DNA of 64,000 bases from Ampullaceana balthica. Its lineage: Eukaryota > Mollusca > Gastropoda > Lymnaeidae. The notes under the pieces are model-generated. The model had not been told where the DNA came from and searched no databases. It saw only the letters and a list, made by a program, of their open reading frames with translations. Made by a program: the position numbers and the translations under genes. Positions 35,001-45,699 of this stretch are shown here, piece after piece. The DNA lies in assembly GCA_944989445.1 (NCBI GenBank), contig CALYLW010001015.1:62001-126000 (forward strand). The letters are read 5' to 3'. The number at the start of each line of letters is the position of its first letter. Position 1 is the stretch's first letter.

Positions 35001-38000
35001 TTTAAATATATTTACACAGCAGAGGCTTGCTATAATGTAATTGTTTTAAATTACTTCAAGAAAAGTGTTACGGATTCAGAAATAATTACTTCAGAAAAGT
35101 GTTACGGATTCAGGAATAATTATTTCAGGAAAAGTGTTACAGATTCAGGAATAATTACTTCAAGAAAAGTGTTACCGATTCAGGAATACATGTAATTACA
35201 AAGTTGTAAAGTCTTTTAAAGGTAGACCTATATGAAGTTATACATTTATGTTAGTGAAATTAGTAGGTATAACTTTTTTAAATTAATCATAAAAATTACA
35301 AATCGCTGCTGTTTTTATAAGTCCAAGCTTTTGATGTTATTGAATATTAAAAGGGATATTAAAATTCATAACATCCAATCCCACTCTAGCAATGTGGACT
35401 CCTGTTGTTGTTTTTTTAATGTGAATGACTTTTACCATCAATCACTTAATAATGCCCAAGAGTGTTAAAAATTATGTTAGTCAAATATCTTGCACACATG
35501 GCACAGAGTCCAGGAGATATGTCAAGTATGTCTTACCTTACAAGATGCTCGAACCTTTCTAATCAAGGGAAGAATGGTCTTAGGACCCCTACCACAATTA
35601 AGACCCACCACTGCCGCCCCTGCTTCTTCCAGTTGCCGACATGCGTCTTCAAAGGGCACCTCATCAAAGGTGAAGTCTCGTCCAGCTGAGGCTAGTGTGA
35701 TTACAGCTGGTACACCTGGCATGAGATCACATGTAACCAGTAAGAATTTGATAAATAGAAAATAAAAGACATTTTTGATTGATTTATTGCGTATTGAACT
35801 GCCAACATTCCCAAGTTTATTTTATGTAGAACTTGTAGGAGACTGCCTAAATGGAGGTAACAACAACTCTTTTGTTGTTTCACAACAAAAGAGTTATTGT
35901 TTTTGACATGTGAATAAATATTTCAATTGAGCAATCATTTATTTTAATCCTGTTTGATGTGGGAAACATAAAATATTTATGCATAATAATTTTGGCTGAT
36001 GTTCTTTTCAAAAATCTCATTACAAATTTACTGTTAACATCCCTTCATTATTTCAAATAGCTTTTAACTGAATCAAATTCACATCAGATTGTTTCTCACC
36101 TTTGCCGTATTTCTTAATAGACTCTAATGCTAACATGGCTTCTCCCAACTCTCCAAAAGTTTCACCAACAATAAAGTCTGCTCCTTCATCTACGGCCCAT
36201 TCTATTTGTTCCTGGACAGATTCAAATTTCTACCTTCACATCATTGATGACATTTAATTTGATTAGATTTGAACACCTAACAAATTCGGTCTCATCAATT
36301 ACCTGAATATTATGTACTTGGTGTTGTGAGTAGGCCTGTCAACAGGGACCCGGGTACCCGTTGCCGTGAGATTAACCGGGTAGTAAAATTCTGCCCGGGT
36401 ACCCGCTGAAAATGTGTCTCCAATGTCTATATTAACTAAACTTAGGCTCGCATGCGCTTTTTTGTGTTTAATTTACGGCTCGCAAAAAATTTATCAAATG
36501 AAAATTTTTGTTTAAAATATATGCTGTGAAATACATCTAAGGAGAACTATCTTTCAACGGGAAATACAATACGGTCTCGACAAGCCACAATGTATTTTGA
36601 TACATCTTTTTTCTCTGATAATGAAACAGAAATCGCGAACACAAGAAGATTTTTGTTCTTTGAATGAATCATATAAAGAAAACAAAACTCATCTGCTGAG
36701 AATAAGGATGGACTGTATAGAGATGTAAGAGGCCGTGTTTGTTGTTGTTAATAAAAAACACCCTGCTTTGACACTAACATTGCTTTGAAATATGCCGACA
36801 TTGGGCTACTGATTGATACCAATTATCTCCCCCATCCACTCCTATTCTATAACCGCACCCTTTCCATTCGCTCTTGTTTCTTGTGTTCGTTAACACGTGT
36901 TGACCTAGAAAAAACTGATGTTAATAATGCGTACAAGGTTGTCAGTTTTTAAGGTTAATAAATTAAATAGTTACTAACAGTGTAAGATGGGTTAAGACGT
37001 CAGCATAGAGATGAAAGAGGCTGTGTTTGATTTTGTTAATAAAAACACCCCTGCTTTGACACTAACTTTGATCTTTGAAATACGCTGACATTGGGTTTAC
37101 GATTGTCGATGTTGTTTATCTACCCCCCCTCTCTCCTCCTCCATTCGATTGTGTTTCGTGTGTTTCATTACAGCGTGTGCCTTGCCCAAAAACTGATTTT
37201 AATAATACACCAAATTTTGTAAGTTTTCTGAGTCAATAAATTAGTTACTAACAGTGTAAGATGGATAAGGGGCCCGTCCATAAATGACGTTACGCACCGA
37301 ATGGGAGGAGGGGGTCACACATTTGTGACGAGGGAGGGATGTTTTTAAGAATAAATGTGACGTCGCATCAAAACACGCAACTTTAAATAAAAGTTCCACT
37401 GAAATATTTGATTGCTTTACAATTTATTTAATGACGTTTTACATGGATTTCAGCGTGTAGCTATTTTTAGAGTTCAACTTCACATTAAATACAAAATTAA
37501 ATGACAATAAATTTATTTGACACATGCTCATTTTCATAAAAGGAAGTACGACTTTTTTTTTGGGGGGCGCAAAGCTTTGTGACGTCATATTGGAGGGGGC
37601 TCTAAGTTTTTGTGACAACCTGTGACGATGGGGGGGGGGTAAAAATCGTCAAAATCGCTTGACGTCATTTATGTACTGCCTCTAGGACGTCGGCCCGTGT
37701 AGCTACTGTGTGAAATGAGGTGCATTTTGGGTGGCTAGGTAGCATTGCATAGCGGTCATGACAGGGAAAATTATGCAATGTTTTGATCGGGTAACCCGGG
37801 TACCCGTTCGAAATTTGGACGGGTACCCAGTCAGCATTTTTCAACAATATTGACAGCCCTAGTTGTGAGACCAAATTTTTTAGTTGGTCAAATCTTTTTC
37901 TTATAATACTTATATATTACAGACACTCATAAACAGAAGATTAAAAAATTATTGTTTTTGATATTAAAATGTCAGTTTTTAAAATTAATAATTAATTAAT

Positions 38001-40559
38001 AACCTTTTCTTTTTAAGATTGACAGACAACATTTGAGCAATGTGAGTGTGAGGAAATTAAAAGTTACATAACCTAAATAATATTCATTAGATTATCTTAT
38101 AGCTAGTCTGTGACTTACTTTAAGTGGTAATATTATGGGATAAAATCCCAAATAACTCATGGCCTAGTTATTTTCATTTGTTTTTTTTTGTTTCCAACTT
38201 ACCTTAAACATGTCCTCCACCTTTGCCTTAATTTCCTCGTCATCTCGTCTGTAGATGGTGGAATTACAAATATTGCCAGCGAACAGAGTCCCAGTAGCCC
38301 TAGCAACTTCCCGTGCTATGTTTAGCGCCCTTCTGTTCATTGTTTCTAACTGGTCTTCTTTCCCTATGAGTCGAAGTTTCTCTCTGTGTCCATAGTACTA
38401 CCCCGGAAATTAAAATAAAACAAACACTTAATGGAGTGTCCATAATAATAGGTATACAATTTTAATAACTTGACATCAGAGTATGTGTTGGGTTTTTTAG
38501 TGGTTTTTTTAAGTAAAGAAATAAAATAAAAACTTAAGAATATGACAAAACAAATACAAAGTACGTTGTACTAAAATTTATGTATTAATTTTTTTAAATA
38601 ATGTTCTAAGCCTGAATTGATGGTGAAAAAAATTACTTTTATAAATGTTTTTCTAATCGCATGCATCATGTCCTTACTTATGCAAACCAAGTGTAACGAT
38701 TTGGCCTCCATTGAATATATTTTCAAATAATGAAGGTTACTTACAGTAAATGCTAGGACAACTTCACTCCCAGCATGGACGAATTCTTCGTGTAAAATCT
38801 TGACTAAATCAGGATGTTCAATGACCACTTCCGGTACGAAAGCCCCAGCCTGTAAGTAGCCCCGCCTTTCAAACTCAAAGACATAGCCTTCAGCAACAAC
38901 CAGACTACCGCCATTTGCAAGCCTTTCCAAAAGGGAACCTAATTTTGATCAAAGAAAAACAGAAACATGTGCAGAAAAATATGACTTTTTTTTTATATCA
39001 AAGCCGCCAAATATCCTTAGAAGACAAAAAATGCTATTTTGTGCTGTCTTCATTCAAAGTTGATGGTATACAATTAAATACCTCTTTCCAGATCACAAAT
39101 AATTTAGGTTCATAAATATGTGATAATGTGTGCCTTGTTGTATCAGTCACCAAGTGACTGTGCTTAATTTCTTTATATTTATCAATTTATTTGGGTAGAT
39201 TTATTTTAGAAGATGGGTATGAAACCTAATTTCATAAATTCATGATCTGTGGTATTGAATTCTTGCAATAAATATAATTATGCTTTACAAATGGATCCTT
39301 TTTTTTTCTTGCAAATATGGTTAAAAACTCATCATGAAGAACAACATGGACAAGAACATGTTAATACTGTTATTTATAATCGCCTATGCCAGGGGTGTCC
39401 AAAATTTTTGAAATGAGGGTCATATTCCATGAAGTAAAAATATGTAGGGACAGATTAAGATAATTAACTAAAATGACATCATTAAGGCTGACTTACAGGC
39501 TATTCAATTATATACTTGTACTTGTAGCTGTGTTTTGTTTTGCAATTGAAATTAATTAATTTCTTTTTTTAATTTGCATTTTGTTAAGATGCATATTTTG
39601 TGATGAAAAGGGGGGACATGCTGTCACAATTTTTGACACTTTATGAATATCTTATTCAATCAGTAGAAATTACTGTAAATGGATTTATAATGACAAAATT
39701 ATAGAATAAAGATGGGTAGATACGGCAACAGACGTCCGGAAGTATTCTGTAGTTTATTTATTATTTTTTTAGTCTACTTCCTGTTTCAAAGTTAACAGTT
39801 CTCAACTATTTAAAATGTACCACTCGGCTACATAATTGAGCTATTGTTAAATCAAAATCGAGGTTAGCAGACACACACAATTTTATTTTGTCTGAAATGT
39901 CAATTTTAGAGTCACTTGGAAGTGTTATAGTTATAGCTTAAATATTTAATATTTATATAATTTGAGTACCTATAAGCACAACAACTTCAGGACACGTATA
40001 GTTTAAAGTAACTATGTAGCCGAGAGGTACATTTGTAAATAATCGAGAACTGTCAGTTTTGAAACAGGAAGTAGACTAAAAAAAATAATGAACTACAGAA
40101 TACTTCCGGACGTCTGTTGCCGTATCTACCTAAAGATGTTTATTTTGAACTACGCACCTCAAAATAAATAAAAAGTGTATAAATAATTGTTGATATTTTA
40201 TCGCGGGCCGCATTTGGCCCACGGGCCGGACTGTGGACAACCCTGGCTATAGCCTTCAAAAATCCTCACTTGACAACACTGATCAATACGCTGCGGCTGG
40301 TCCGACAGTCAAAGTATCCATTATACTTTAAAAATTTTTAAATAGTTAACTGAAAAGTACTTTATTGTTAGATGAGGCTCTTACTTAATAAATAACAAGC
40401 GCGTTTTATATTTTAATTTACAAAGTTCTACAGTAATTTTGATATTGAAGATCTAATTATGTCTTAAAAATGGGGTGTTGATAGTAATACATGTATGTAG
40501 CTGTGCATTCATTCAAGTTTAAAATTACCATAATAATTATATTTACCAGTTTGTGCCAT
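32018..40559 (-). CDS. Betaine-homocysteine S-methyltransferase-like enzyme (8 exons)
   Basis: Minus-strand exons are 40547-40559, 38745-38938, 38203-38397, 36100-36229, 35537-35715, 34894-34975, 32689-32837 and 32018-32149. All phases agree and give 357 aa; vertebrate BHMT has about 406. The family transfers a methyl group to homocysteine using a zinc ion held by three cysteines. These are present as GLNCG (C218) and GLCCG (C301, C302). Other landmarks: [15 protein letters not shown] at the start, [10 protein letters not shown] (28-36), [10 protein letters not shown] (55-64), TYYGHREKL across the exon 2/3 junction, and [10 protein letters not shown] (150-159). Two aromatic residues that bind betaine in human BHMT appear as F38 and T158, so the methyl donor is uncertain. 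The C-terminus is short. The exon 7 donor is repeated 13 times by a minisatellite. Introns 1, 4 and 6 hold transposons. Confidence 0.9.
32315..32702. repeat. 30-bp minisatellite containing the exon 7 splice donor, 13 copies
   Basis: In gene orientation each unit reads ggattgtggcagaggtaggt plus tataacaatg. The first 14 bases equal the end of exon 7 and the remainder the start of intron 7. Potential exon ends fall every 30 bp from 32689 to 32329. Two copies have gtagtt instead of gtaggt. Confidence 0.97.
33355..33600. repeat. 21- to 25-bp minisatellite, ~11 copies
   Basis: Units of gggtgatacactagtattga, with an extra ttttt in the first few copies, in intron 6 of the BHMT-like gene. Confidence 0.92.
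34025..34812 (+). mobile_element. 5'-truncated LINE (jockey/CR1-like) copy 2
   Basis: The open frame 34010-34729 begins at about [11 protein letters not shown], so the catalytic domain is missing and only the C-terminal part of ORF2 remains, ending KSLIKMQD. The 3' UTR and gataa tail are intact. It lies antisense in intron 6 of the BHMT-like gene and is nearly identical to copies 1 and 3. Confidence 0.9.
35045..35190. repeat. ~35-bp minisatellite, 4 copies
   Basis: Four copies of a unit with acttcaagaaaagtgttacg and gattcaggaataatt, in intron 5 of the BHMT-like gene. Confidence 0.88.
35865..35895. repeat. Perfect 14-bp inverted repeat with 3-nt loop
   Basis: aactcttttgttgt and acaacaaaagagtt pair exactly around ttc in intron 4's neighbour (intron between exons 4 and 5). 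Function is unknown. Confidence 0.85.
36331..37861. mobile_element. 1.5 kb non-autonomous hAT element with perfect 8-bp target duplication
   Basis: Ends TAGGCCTGTCAA and TTGACAGCCCTA are inverted repeats, flanked exactly by gttgtgag (36323-36330 and 37862-37869). Subterminal gggtacccg motifs recur at both ends. Internally a ~280-bp segment is present twice (about 36702-36980 and 36981-37260), and a second MITE is nested at 37269. It lies in the BHMT-like gene between exons 3 and 4. Confidence 0.9.
37269..37684. mobile_element. MITE with GGGGCCCGTCCATAAATGACG end (nested)
   Basis: The left end ggggcccgtccataaatgac and the right end gacgtcatttatgtactgcc are imperfect inverted repeats. The interior has gtgacg motifs and G-runs. 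Related copies lie at 42277 and 61228. Confidence 0.6.
39390..40245. mobile_element. Non-autonomous hAT element, CAGGGGTGTCC family
   Basis: The left end CAGGGGTGTCCAAAATTTTT matches the ends of the autonomous element at 45349-54024; the right end is GGACTGTGGACAACCCTG. The flanks gcctatgc and gctatagc match only partly. The interior holds a foldback element. It lies in intron 1 of the BHMT-like gene. Confidence 0.75.
39715..40130. mobile_element. 416-bp foldback element with 8-bp target duplication
   Basis: The two arms (ggtagatacggcaacagacg ... and its reverse complement ending at 40130) are near-perfect inverted repeats of over 100 bp. The element is flanked exactly by taaagatg (39707-39714 and 40131-40138) and nested within the hAT element at 39390. 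No ORF is present. Confidence 0.88.
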
Positions 40560-40954
40560 CCCTGAAAATAAATGATACTGAACGGTAAACAGACGATCCG
40601 AATATTTTGTTTCCACTGTTTCAGCACTCCAAATAGGCTTACCAACTGTCCTTTGTACACCGCCTCACTTTGCTAATCTATTAAACTCTAGCTAGAAATT
40701 GGTTAAGTTGGTTTAAAGGGTGTGTTAGTAATGGCACAGAAAAACTAAAGCCTCATAATTATGACATGATAGTAGTACTATCTTTTCCATAGAAACAAAA
40801 ATGGCCTAGATCTATATTTTTATATTATTATTTTTTAAAGACAAGATAAGGTATGGATTTTTAAACTTAGTCTTCATTTATGACGTCATTTATGAACGGC
40901 TTGACTTTGACCAACCAATGCCTAAAGACACTTTAAATATCTAAACGTAATAAC
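40560..40954. promoter_or_regulatory. Presumed promoter and 5' UTR of the BHMT-like gene
   Basis: These 395 bp lie between the start codon and a hAT element upstream. No TATA box or other signal stands out; the assignment rests on position only. A noncoding 5' exon farther upstream is possible. Confidence 0.3.
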
Positions 40955-41756
40955 TAGGGCTGCGGAAATTATCGATTAATTTATCGATTAATCATTAACC
41001 GTTAAAAATTTTATCGATTAAATATCGATTAAAATAATTTTAATCGATAAAAATTCGATTAAAATTTAATAAAATATTTATGATATATTTTTTTAAAAAT
41101 TTAGTAATAAACAATAAATTATTAATAATTATAATAATTTATATATATTTTTTACGTACAAACATCTCCCGCGTAATAATAAAATTTATTTTATTAATAT
41201 ATGTTGACCGGCAGACGTCAACTAAAAAATGGCTGACATCCAGAGCCGTCTTTACACCATTTTGGGCCCCCCGGACAAAGAAATAGTGTTGGGCCCTTCC
41301 CCAGCAGGAATAAAAAATGAATATACATAATATATATAAATAAACATATTCCAATGGGGCCCTTATGCTCGTGGGTCCCCGGGCAAATGCCCAACGGGCC
41401 TATGCGTTAAGACGGCCCTGCTGACAGCATCAGCGCAGTTAAATTTAAACATATAACTAGAAAGTTGAGCAAATATGTTGTTTTTAAGCTAACTGCGGAT
41501 GGCAAAGTCGAAGATGGTGAAAACGTTTACTGTGTCCACTGCCATAAACAATTCTCTTTTAAAGGATCAAATACATCGCTGACGTACCACCTTCAGCACA
41601 AATCAAGTATCAACACATAGTCATGAAATTTAGTTTAAAATATTCTTAATTTTCAATGTCCGTGAGAAATGTTCAATTTATTGACGTCATAAATTTCTAT
41701 TTTTGGTTTTAATCAAAAGTTAACGATTAAATTTAAATTAATCGATAACAGCCCTA
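40955..41756 (+). mobile_element. BED hAT-like element with perfect target duplication
   Basis: Ends TAGGGCTGCGGAAATTATCG and TTAATCGATAACAGCCCTA are flanked exactly by gtaataac (47-54 bases before and after: 40947-40954 and 41757-41764). The BED ORF is interrupted by a 180-bp MITE and has a 6-bp deletion relative to the copy at 12016. Confidence 0.92.
41241..41420. mobile_element. 180-bp hAT-like MITE inserted in the BED ORF
   Basis: Ends CAGAGCCGTCTTTAC and GTTAAGACGGCCCTG are inverted. Flanks ctgacatc and ctgacagc differ at one base and represent an 8-bp target duplication. The uninterrupted sister at 12349 shows the empty site. Confidence 0.92.
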
Positions 41757-41764
41757 GTAATAAC

Positions 41765-42207
41765 CTGTAGAATCATCTCTGTGAAACTGCCAAGTGGTGG
41801 TATGAGTATGACGTTTCTTGTCATGACAAAAATTATTATTGCTTACTCACTGTTATACTAAGAAAAAGTATGCATCTATTAATAAATTATGTTGTAGCAG
41901 TCTTGTTGACGTATTTACAGAATGTAGCTTAAATATTTAAAATTATCTATAGTCTATATAATAACCTTTTTTTCACCATCTTTCTGTCAAAGTCTTTCAA
42001 GACCGAATTCATTTATCGGACATTTTTTTACTCTGAGTATGAGGCTAAAAAATTATCTTAAAGGGTCATAGTATAGCAATTTTTCAAATGGAGATAAAAC
42101 ACGAAATTATTGTATGTGGACTTGGTTTCTAGTGTCAAAATAAGCTGTCTGTAACTAGGCCAGACACCATGGTCAGAACACATGCTGGATATCATCACTA
42201 GTTTAAC
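41765..42207. other. Intergenic AT-rich DNA
   Basis: No gene or repeat was recognised between the two flanking hAT elements. Confidence 0.4.
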
Positions 42208-42276
42208 GATGTGTTCAGTGGCGTAGCTAGAACTTTTGCCGCCCGGGGCGGTCTCAAAATTTGCCGCCCTTTTAAA

Positions 42277-42669
42277 GGGGCCGTCCATAAATGACGTCAC
42301 GCACCTGGGGGGGAGGGAGTCACACGTTTGTGACGATGTGTGACGAGGGGGGGGTGTTTAAGAAATGTGACGTCACGTCAAAACGCGGAACGTTAAATAA
42401 ATTTCCACTTAAATATTTGATTACTGACACTTTATTTATTGACGTTTATGTGAAACGGGTGTTACGATATTAGAGTGCAGCCTTACACTAAAAACATACT
42501 TAAATGGCAAAAATATAATTTGAAACATGCTCATTTTCAAACAGAAAATACGGCTTTTATGGGGGGGGTCAAAGCTTTGTGACGTCTTATTGAAGAAGGG
42601 GTCTAAGCTTTTGTGACGACGTGTGACGAGGGGGGGGGGTGAAATTTCGGCCAAAATAGTTTGACGGCC
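42277..42669. mobile_element. MITE with GGGGCCGTCCATAAATGACG end (nested)
   Basis: The left end and the gtgacgtcacgc block match the copies at 37269 and 61228; the right end appears deleted to tttgacggcc. Confidence 0.55.
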
Positions 42670-43639
42670 ACTTAGTCGATTATATCATTGGTTTTTTTTT
42701 AAATTAATAAACATGAATAATTAAATATTTAAAAAATCTTTTTTTAAAAAGGACACGCTTTTAACATAATCACTACTTTTAGTTATGTCTCATATATAAG
42801 GGATTTATAGTCAAAAACTTTGTTTTTACAGCTATTTTTCAAAACTTATAATAAAAACTCTTTAAAATTCACGTCTGAAGCCCACACATCTTTTTTACCA
42901 CTATTTTTTTTATACCAAACACCTCATAAGCGCCCGCCCAACGTTTTATACCACTGTGTTGTGTTCACGTGGTGAACTCATGGATGTCAACAAAGCAGAC
43001 GGGTACCGATGCTTATATATAGACTATAGATAAACTAAAAATGCAATAATTTCAATATGGTACATTCGATCGATCTGAAATTTTGATACAATGCATTGTC
43101 ATCCAAGATCTATCTGTGGTAAAATTTTTAGATCTCTAGGACCATCAGAAGTGGTATAATTTTACGTTTCACGTTTTGAAGGAAGGACGAATACAACATA
43201 TAAACATTGTGACTTAAATAAAAGCGTGTAATAAATAATTGTAATTGAAACGAAGTAAAGGTAGGGAATATGTTTACCATTGCATGCCATATTTATTGTA
43301 GCAGTAATAAAAGGGGCCGCCTAAGATTATATACATATAAATAGGCTACACATTTATAAAAGTCATGATACTTTTTTAAAGGTCACAAGAAAGTTACTGA
43401 GGTCGCAGGTCGTCCCCCCAATGAGACAAAACATATTCCAAATTTACACCCAAAAAAAATTACCAATTACTATTCTTTTATTTTATATGTATAAATAATT
43501 GTTGTTTTTTTTACAAACAAAGAAATGGTATACATTAGTATGTAAACATATTTATACATTTACTTTCCTAACTTTCATAATAGAAAAATCGTGTATTATG
43601 CTATCAAAATTAAAATTATTTCTAATATCTTGCTGTATG

Positions 43640-44400
43640 GACAATATTACAATATTTTGTTGTCTTTAATCGCTCATTATGGAACGAAGATAATTTTTTA
43701 TCAACTTCAGTTTGGAGAAGCTCCTTTCACAACTAGCAACACTGATAGCAATAGTTATAAAAATTCATAGCAAAATTACAATGTTGAGTACATAATTCTC
43801 CAATCTATACTGTTGAATAAATTTTAATAGATCAAGGGGGCCTTTTCCCTCGTTATTCTAACATAATGCCTCTTCTTGTAATGTAGGTACATCCATAAAA
43901 AACCTGGGTCCTTTTTCTTTCAATATTTAACTGTTCTTTATCAATGTCAATAAAGTAATTTATTTGATGTTCAAATACTTCATTTATTAGGTTACATGGT
44001 ATTATATACGAATATTTTCTTTCAAGGACGTGCAACTCATCAAAGCGTTATTTTATTTTAATTTTTAATTCCATCCATGGATAAAAACATTTCTCGTTGT
44101 ACTTCTTGTTCTAAAGATAAAATCACGTCTTCTGAATTTTCCTTACTCATATTTTTTCTCCTTTTAGCTAGGCGTTCAGTGGATATCTCCATCTCTTCAC
44201 AAATTGTTTGGCTGATATAACAGTATTTTGTATTAGCACATCTCTTTGTTCCAAGCATTTGCTTTGAATTAATTTTAAAAATGACGGGTTCCGAAATAAA
44301 TTGAGATAACATAGAAGAGAAAAAGATTGCATTGAATTGAGTAAAATTCCAGCCTCTGATCTCGTTTTCCTAGTTACTTCTTCAGATGTCAATTTTTCCA
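43640..44400 (-). pseudogene. hAT transposase remnant (ZMYM1-like)
   Basis: Two separated open pieces on the minus strand, the SERLAKRRKN-containing part (44058-44312) and the C-terminal ASCERSFSKLKLIK part (about 43655-43740), lie in the order expected for a hAT transposase but are broken by stops and AT-rich filler. The catalytic DDE residues cannot be located with confidence, so I regard it as inactive. Confidence 0.65.
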
Positions 44401-45699
44401 AGACGATTGAAATTTTAAAGTATGTCTTTTTCGAAATTATTATGCCTATTGTGGTGTTTATTAACAGAGAAATTTGAATATTAACATATTCTTGTCATAA
44501 ATCTTAATGATTTTCCATAAAATAGACGAATTCAAAATATTTAAACATTACCATTACTTTAATTGGCTAGGCGTAACATGCTTAATTAATAACCGTATTT
44601 AAATGAAAAACCAAAATTATTTGTACTACTTTATTGCAGTAAATACAAGATAAATTTAATTTTTAATAACCCAACTTACTATAATTTACTTAAAACTGAA
44701 ACAGTAATATAAATTAATACTTAAAATTTAAACACAATATTTGAACCACCATGCCTTGTAGGTACTTGTTCGCGCATCATTCTGCGAATGTCGAAATTGC
44801 ACGTGCAAACTGTCGTGGCGATATTAATAGCACACATGATTCGGCCCAGCGGTGATGTGTTTTTTGCGTACTTTTCTTATAAAAGCGTCATCTGTGACTT
44901 ATACCACTTAGTTTTCCAAACAAATAGATACATTTTTTGAGCGATTAAAATTTTTTGAACGGTTTTGCGTTAGTTGTAATATCCACTATGTAATCAAAGA
45001 AATGTTGTGCGAATCCGTTAATTAAGAATCGAAATAACGAATATTTTTGTTTCATCTTGGTTTAACCCCTTCAAAAGAAAAAGGGCGGTTGTCGGAGATG
45101 GTTGTACTTTTCAAATGCCCACAAATGCCGCCCCTAAATGAGTGGCGCCCGGGGCGGACCGCCCCCCCTAGCTACGCCACTGGATGTGTTATTTCTTTAT
45201 AACACTTTTGGCTGAGGCTGAATCATAAAAAGAAGCATATACGTTTTACTGGTATCTAGCAAATTGTTATCACATTAAATTGTCTAACAGGGTTCAATCA
45301 GGGTTGCTCCAAACGTGTGATCCGCCAGGCATTAGATTCTTCAACGTCAGGGGTGTCCAAAGTCCGACCCGCGGGCCAAAACCAGCCAACGTTGCAATTT
45401 TAACTGTCCCGCTGCCTCATCTGAAATAATTAATTGACTGACTTATTATTTCTGTAAAAAAATTATATTTTTAAGAAAAGTCGAAATTCTGTCATGTTTG
45501 GAGTACGTCAAATCTATTAACAACGTGGACATGGATTTTTAAAAACCCGATGAAGTTATGTGCTGTTAAGTGTACGAAATTCGATGACGTTCTACGTTAA
45601 AAATCGATGACGTCATTAGTTAATTTTTTTTTCGCCGACTCGGAAGCGAATATGGCGTGGGTGAACTTAAAAATTTTAAATAGTTTTTTTTTAATCACA

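Larger units (their letters stand above)
42216..45182 (-). mobile_element. 3 kb hAT element with perfect target duplication and decayed transposase
   Basis: Ends CAGTGGCGTAGCTAG and CTAGCTACGCCACTG are inverted and flanked exactly by gatgtgtt (42208-42215 and 45183-45190). On the minus strand 43640-43740 reads ASCERSFSKLKLIKNYLRS, the hallmark of the hAT C-terminal dimerisation domain. The segment 44058-44312 (ERLAKRRKNMSKEN) resembles the helical region of ZMYM-type hAT transposases. Stops break the frame between them. A G-rich MITE is nested near the left end. Confidence 0.9.

Noticed and set aside
42291..42654. Small ORFs in both directions
   Set aside because: They lie entirely in the nested G-rich MITE and overlap each other.
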